From Solibacillus faecavium (GTDB taxonomy: Bacteria > Bacillota > Bacilli > Bacillales_A > Planococcaceae): a DNA stretch of 64,000 nt. The position numbers and the translations under genes are program-made. The notes under the pieces were generated by a model. That model saw only the letters and a program-made list of their open reading frames with translations, was not told where the DNA came from and did no database searches. This document shows positions 59,520-64,000 of this stretch, piece by piece (position 1 is the first letter of the stretch; each line of letters begins with the position of its first letter). The DNA lies in contig NZ_JACSPZ010000011.1 of NCBI RefSeq assembly GCF_014836905.1, positions 1 to 64,000 of the forward strand, written 5' to 3'.

Positions 59520-62500
59520 TTACGGTGTCTCTGTTAAGTCTTCCTCTATAGAATTCGGTGTTTCTATTAATTCTTCTTTAGAAGATTGTTCCTCAGCAGC
59601 GGCATCGCCAGGTCCTTCTGTAATTACTGGTAAATTAATATATAATTTACCGGCAGCTTTTTGACGAGTTTCATTATTAAAGTCATCGATTGCAATTACT
59701 TCAATAACTGCTCCGTTTGCAACAGTATCAGCAGGAACTGTCCAATAGCCAACGTAATGACCATTTCCTTGTTCCATCATTGGTAATGCAGTTGCATTTT
59801 GAACTAAGTTTGTTAATGGCATATGGATTACAAAAGTAGGTTTTAATCCTGGCTCACTATCAAACTCAATCTTAACTGTTCTACCCGTTGTAATTGTAAT
59901 GTCTGTATCTGGTTTTAAATTTGTAATGATCGGTGCATCGAAATCTGCAGTTACAGTAACTGTCTTAGAAACACTGTTGCCAGCTTTGTCTGTAGCTACT
60001 ACTGTGATTTCATTCGCTCCATTATCAAGAATAACGCGTTTAGAATACTTTCCATCGCTGATAGTAGCGTTTGAGCCATTAACAGTCACTGTGTCAATAT
60101 TTTCATCTGTAATTAAACCTTCTACAGTAACTGTTTCACGATTTACTTTTTCACCATTAGATGGTTTGTCGATCGTTAGTTCCGGAACTATCGTATCTAA
60201 AGTTACTAAAACCGGAGTCGATTCACCTGTTACTCGACCATCTAATTTCGAAAGAACAGAAAATTCATTAGCGCCTTCAACTAAGTTTGCTTTAATTTCA
60301 AATTTGCCATCGTCTCCAACTACTGTTGATGTAACTACTTCACCATTTTGTTTTAACTCAATAGTTGTTGTTGGAGATGCTGTTCCAGTAATTGTTGTTT
60401 CAGGCTCATTTGTAATTGAGTTAGTTACTGGAGAAGTGATTACAGGACCGACTACTTCATAGCTAACACGTGCCCGAATCATATAGTTTCCTTCGCTTGC
60501 AGGAGCTGAAGACCATGCACCTGATACATGCTGATAGCTTCTAGCTGCATTTTTACCATCTTCATCCGTTGCTAGACCTGGCGTATTCGGGTTTGCAACT
60601 GTTTGACGGTAAACCATATAGAAGTCACCATTTACAACAATATTGTGATCTGTTAAATCTACAACTGTCCATTCACCATTTCGAAGAGCTGTTGCATCAA
60701 TTGGACCAGCTAATTGTTTACCTGGCGTACCGTCTGCTCCGGTAGCATCCCAAACTTCCACTGCAAATGCAGTTCCGCCTGGAGTAGGCCATTCAGTTGT
60801 CCAGAAGCGGAATACACCATCTGTTACAATTCCGTTTTCTTTTCCTTCAGGAAGAGACATTTTTACTGCCCATGCATTTCCGGCAGCGTTGAATGCACGA
60901 GCATTTTCCGCAGTACCATCATCATAGCCGATTTCTCCACCTGGATATGTGTAGAAAGGTTCAAGAGAAATGCTTATAGGTGATAATTCACCTGTAAGAG
61001 AAACAGGAATTTCTTTTCCATGGTATCCACGAGCAATTACTTTAAGTGTGTACGAACCTACATATGCTGTAAGGGCAAAGTTACCGTTAGCATCTGTTTG
61101 GACAGGTGTGATATTTGCGTCTTCAACTAAAATAACTGTTGCACCTTCAATTGCTTCTCCTGTTGATTCGTCAGTAATTGTACCGCTTATTGTATTTTGT
61201 TCAATTTCATCTAATGTGAAATTCGCAGTAGAAGTGCTATCCGCATCAATTGTGACTGTTTGTACTTCAGATTCGAAACCGTAAGCCTCTGCTTTTACAT
61301 TAAATGTGCCCGTACCATGTGTCATTTTGTATGAACCGTCTGCTGGGCTTGAATAAACCGAACGTCCGGACTCTATCACACTTACTTGAGCGCCTAATGG
61401 AAGAAGTGTTGGATTGTTGATTACTTCAATCTCAGGTGCCTTATCTTTTGAAAGTACATCAGGTTTAATTGTCTTTGGATCTACAGCTTCTTTTAATGCA
61501 TCTTTTTCTTTCCCGTTACCTTTATTGCCATTGTTTCCGTTGTTGCCATTGTTCCCCTGGGTATTTCCTTTATTGCCGTTGCCATTATTATTGTTTTTAC
61601 CTTTAGAAACTTTACCAGTTTGAGATACGCTAGCTAATGCTACATCATCAATATACCAGCCATCTCGTTGTACACTAGAATCTGAGAATGCATTGAAACC
61701 AATATAAATACGTTGTCCAGCATAGTCTGATAAATCAACCTCTGCGTCTAACCAACTATTGGATATACCTTGAACCATTAATAATTGTGTCCAGTTTTCT
61801 TGGTCTGTTGACACGAATACATGTCCATAATCATACGCTCTACCAGAACTAGCTTGTTCGAAGTTATGCCAATGTTTAAATTGTAGGTAAGAATTTCCTT
61901 CAGGTAGATCAATTGGAGGTGCAACAAGTGTTGCGTTCATGCTGTTTGCGTATGTGCCAGATAAGTTTGTTGCATACACCTTTTCACCTGAGGCAGCATT
62001 TCCTGGACCAGATGTTGGTACACCCCAGTCCCAGCTGTCATTAGTACCAAATGAGTACCAGCCAATTGGTTGTGTTTCAAAGTTTTCAAAATAACCAACA
62101 GTGATGCCTGGTTTTACTTCCACAACGTACTCGTCACTGATGACTTCATTGTTACCGAAGTCATTAATTGTCCATTTGTACGTAAATGAATTGCCAGATA
62201 TTAAATCCCCTGGAATAACTACAGCGAATTCACCAGCTTTATGATCACCAGATTTACGTCCAGCAGGGATTTGTTGCCAAGCATTATTTTCATCTTTGTA
62301 GTTAAGCACAACTGATGAAACACTAATGTTATCACTAACTGAAACGGTTAAATTTAGATCCATTCCGGCATATGTTTCACTTGGTGCAGTATGCTCGAAA
62401 TTAGGGGCTTCATTATCCGTTCCTGCTTGTGTAACTTGACCCTCTAGCGTACCTAGTCCAGTAATAATAGAAGAAACTGCTTCATAAGCATCTACTAATC

Positions 62501-64000
62501 CATAACCATAACCTTGGTTAGGTGTAGTTGTGTATTGACTATCTGTTAAAGGATTTGCAGTGTCTAGAAGAATCTGTTCCATTTCATCTACTGTTAAATT
62601 AGCATTTACTTGACGTAGAAGGGCAGCTACACCTGATACAGCAGGACCTGCCATCGATGTACCATTCCAACCACCTTCATAACCACCGCCAGGAACTGAT
62701 GAACGAATGTTTACACCTGGAGCAGAAATATCTGGTTTAATTTCAGCATAAGGAGAAGGGCCACGGAGAGAGAAATTCCCAACTAAGTTATTGATGTCTG
62801 TTGCTCCTGTAGCAAATGACTCTGGATAGTTTGCTGGTGCAGCAACAGATCCAGCACCCCCTGGGTTAGTAAAAGTTGTATTACCTGCAGAGAATTCAGG
62901 GAAGATTTCTGCTGCACGCCAGTTAATAACAACATCACGATACCATTCGTCTAATCCAGGACCACCGCCCCAAGAATTATTTACAACATCGGGTGCCATA
63001 TCAACACGTGCATTTCCGTTAGCATCTGTTGGTGCTAAAATCCATTGAGCCGCCTCTAATAGATCAGCATCTGAACCACCATTAGCAGTGAATGCTTTTA
63101 CGGCAATATATTTAGCGCCAGGTGCAACACCTATTTGATTAGAGCCATTTGGTTCACTACCAACCATTGTACCGGTAACGTGAGTTCCGTGATCTTGATC
63201 ATCATATGGAGTAGCACGTCCAGCAGAAGTTGAATCATACCAGCTATAATCATGAGAAACTTCACCGGTTGCTGCGTTATAGCCACGGTATTTTTCTTTT
63301 AAAGCTGGGTGATCCCATTGAACGCCGGTATCGATACTTGCAACTACCGTACCTGATCCATCAATACCCATATCCCAAACTTCTGGAGCATTAACGCGTT
63401 CAATATTCCACTCAACGTTTGCAACTTCCGCACTTGGTGCTACGGCGTCTTCAGTTTTGGTCGTAAAGAGTTGACGTGTTTCATTTGGTAATACTTTCTC
63501 TACTTCCTCAAATGTGGCGATTTTTTCAGCAACTTCTTGGGTTGCTGTGACGGCAATGGCATTTACGATATAAAAGGATGTAATATCTGATGCATTGCCA
63601 ACTTCCGCTTCTTTATTGAGGAATTGCATGACTGATTGTTGTGAATCTATAGATGTTGCCTTTAATTCGGAGACAACAGCAGAACGCTGAATCAACTTGG
63701 CGTTTAGAGCGGATAAGTTGGAATCTACCGCTTTTTGACGAGCAGCCTCAGCAACTTGAGCAGAATTCGCTTTATCTTTAAATTTCACTAAAAAGGTTAC
63801 TTTATTATCTTCTTTGAAATTTTCAAGTAAGCGCGCATTCAGTTTTTCACGTGCGGAACTAAAAGTACTAATAGAATTGGAATCTCTAAAAGATTCATAG
63901 AGTTGATTGGAAGTTGTTTGTGCGCTAGCAACACTTGGTGTCAATAAAGAAAATGTCATCGCTGCAGTAGCGAGGATACTAAATGCTTTCCTAGAATTCT
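59520..64000 (-). CDS. bpr: bacillopeptidase F-like subtilisin-family protease (5' end outside window)
   Basis: The frame is open through the right edge: codons upstream of ATG 63959 read SRKAFSILATAAMTFSLLTP, a signal peptide, so the start lies outside the window. Counting from 63959: inhibitor I9-type propeptide (about 45-165); S8 domain with Asp210 (VVASIDTGVQ), His257 (DHGTHVTG), Asn360 (FSAGN) and Ser435 (NGTSMAGP); an immune-inhibitor-A/MAM-like domain (about 615-770); an Asn-Gly linker; two carboxypeptidase-regulatory-like domains; a beta domain; two Ig-like repeats; and an acidic tail. It is a secreted endopeptidase, probably processed at both ends. There is no SLH or LPxTG anchor. 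Confidence 0.92.
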   Translation of the reverse strand, partial: NSRKAFSILATAAMTFSLLTPSVASAQTTSNQLYESFRDSNSISTFSSAREKLNARLLENFKEDNKVTFLVKFKDKANSAQVAEAARQKAVDSNLSALNAKLIQRSAVVSELKATSIDSQQSVMQFLNKEAEVGNASDITSFYIVNAIAVTATQEVAEKIATFEEVEKVLPNETRQLFTTKTEDAVAPSAEVANVEWNIERVNAPEVWDMGIDGSGTVVASIDTGVQWDHPALKEKYRGYNAATGEVSHDYSWYDSTSAGRATPYDDQDHGTHVTGTMVGSEPNGSNQIGVAPGAKYIAVKAFTANGGSDADLLEAAQWILAPTDANGNARVDMAPDVVNNSWGGGPGLDEWYRDVVINWRAAEIFPEFSAGNTTFTNPGGAGSVAAPANYPESFATGATDINNLVGNFSLRGPSPYAEIKPDISAPGVNIRSSVPGGGYEGGWNGTSMAGPAVSGVAALLRQVNANLTVDEMEQILLDTANPLTDSQYTTTPNQGYGYGLVDAYEAVSSIITGLGTLEGQVTQAGTDNEAPNFEHTAPSETYAGMDLNLTVSVSDNISVSSVVLNYKDENNAWQQIPAGRKSGDHKAGEFAVVIPGDLISGNSFTYKWTINDFGNNEVISDEYVVEVKPGITVGYFENFETQPIGWYSFGTNDSWDWGVPTSGPGNAASGEKVYATNLSGTYANSMNATLVAPPIDLPEGNSYLQFKHWHNFEQASSGRAYDYGHVFVSTDQENWTQLLMVQGISNSWLDAEVDLSDYAGQRIYIGFNAFSDSSVQRDGWYIDDVALASVSQTGKVSKGKNNNNGNGNKGNTQGNNGNNGNNGNKGNGKEKDALKEAVDPKTIKPDVLSKDKAPEIEVINNPTLLPLGAQVSVIESGRSVYSSPADGSYKMTHGTGTFNVKAEAYGFESEVQTVTIDADSTSTANFTLDEIEQNTISGTITDESTGEAIEGATVILVEDANITPVQTDANGNFALTAYVGSYTLKVIARGYHGKEIPVSLTGELSPISISLEPFYTYPGGEIGYDDGTAENARAFNAAGNAWAVKMSLPEGKENGIVTDGVFRFWTTEWPTPGGTAFAVEVWDATGADGTPGKQLAGPIDATALRNGEWTVVDLTDHNIVVNGDFYMVYRQTVANPNTPGLATDEDGKNAARSYQHVSGAWSSAPASEGNYMIRARVSYEVVGPVITSPVTNSITNEPETTITGTASPTTTIELKQNGEVVTSTVVGDDGKFEIKANLVEGANEFSVLSKLDGRVTGESTPVLVTLDTIVPELTIDKPSNGEKVNRETVTVEGLITDENIDTVTVNGSNATISDGKYSKRVILDNGANEITVVATDKAGNSVSKTVTVTADFDAPIITNLKPDTDITITTGRTVKIEFDSEPGLKPTFVIHMPLTNLVQNATALPMMEQGNGHYVGYWTVPADTVANGAVIEVIAIDDFNNETRQKAAGKLYINLPVITEGPGDAAAEEQSSKEELIETPNSIEEDLTETP

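Noticed and set aside
59899-61623. Several plus-strand ORFs of 69-187 codons opposite the protease gene
   Set aside because: They are shadows of the strongly coding minus-strand frame, with no ribosome binding sites and serine/threonine-rich low-complexity products.

Overview
The window looks like chromosome of a low-GC, endospore-forming member of the Bacillota, most likely a Lysinibacillus/Solibacillus-type Planococcaceae. This rests on an alpha/beta-type SASP gene, TTG/GTG starts behind strong AGGAGG sites, an S-layer-homology protein, a T-box in front of threonyl-tRNA synthetase, a spore-former-type second YidC, and a bacillopeptidase F-like protease. The genus is an inference. I see no rRNA, tRNA, CRISPR array, integrase, transposase or phage gene.

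Layout. 1-31 kb is accessory chromosome made of short transcription units: small membrane proteins and lipoproteins, GNAT acetyltransferases, Nudix hydrolases, penicillin-binding-protein-like serine hydrolases, a MocR regulator divergent from an EamA transporter, the 2'-5' RNA ligase ThpR, a SASP, oligoendopeptidase F, an SLH-anchored glucosaminidase, YidC2 and peptidase E. Several genes are decayed: a HAD fragment, a frameshifted GNAT, two Nudix remnants and an amber-split NlpC/P60-like gene. 28.3-30.2 kb holds a HrtBA-like ABC exporter. 30.4-43.7 kb is a 15-gene catabolic island: a TetR regulator and a quinone-oxidoreductase-like gene, then SDR, acyl-CoA ligase, acyl-CoA dehydrogenase, SDR, two MaoC-type hydratases, thiolase, thioesterase and a complete Liv-type ABC importer. 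Together these can take up an unidentified carboxylic acid, activate it and shorten it by beta-oxidation with MaoC and SDR enzymes in place of FadB. 44-59 kb returns to mixed accessory genes (YitT, LysM-CAP, serine hydrolase, MFS, thrS with T-box, secreted nuclease, acyl-CoA ligase). The right end holds a large subtilisin-family protease whose start lies beyond the window.

Three things stand out. (1) A 95-codon ORF directly upstream of yidC2 has the architecture of the MifM arrest peptide: an N-terminal membrane segment, a Trp-containing tail and a DEEGD block. The mRNA just after that block can pair with the yidC2 ribosome binding site. (2) Seven dispersed copies of a roughly 193-bp intergenic element are built from four AATAAGCGG-type arms whose sequences change in a compensatory way between copies, implying a selected folded structure. 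A second, shorter hairpin family (GCGCGATTCT) is present in four copies. (3) Regulatory sites can be read directly: two matching palindromes that look like operators for the TetR protein of the catabolic island, and a GTTTATAT direct repeat with 11-bp periodicity in front of the HrtBA-like exporter that resembles an HssR box.
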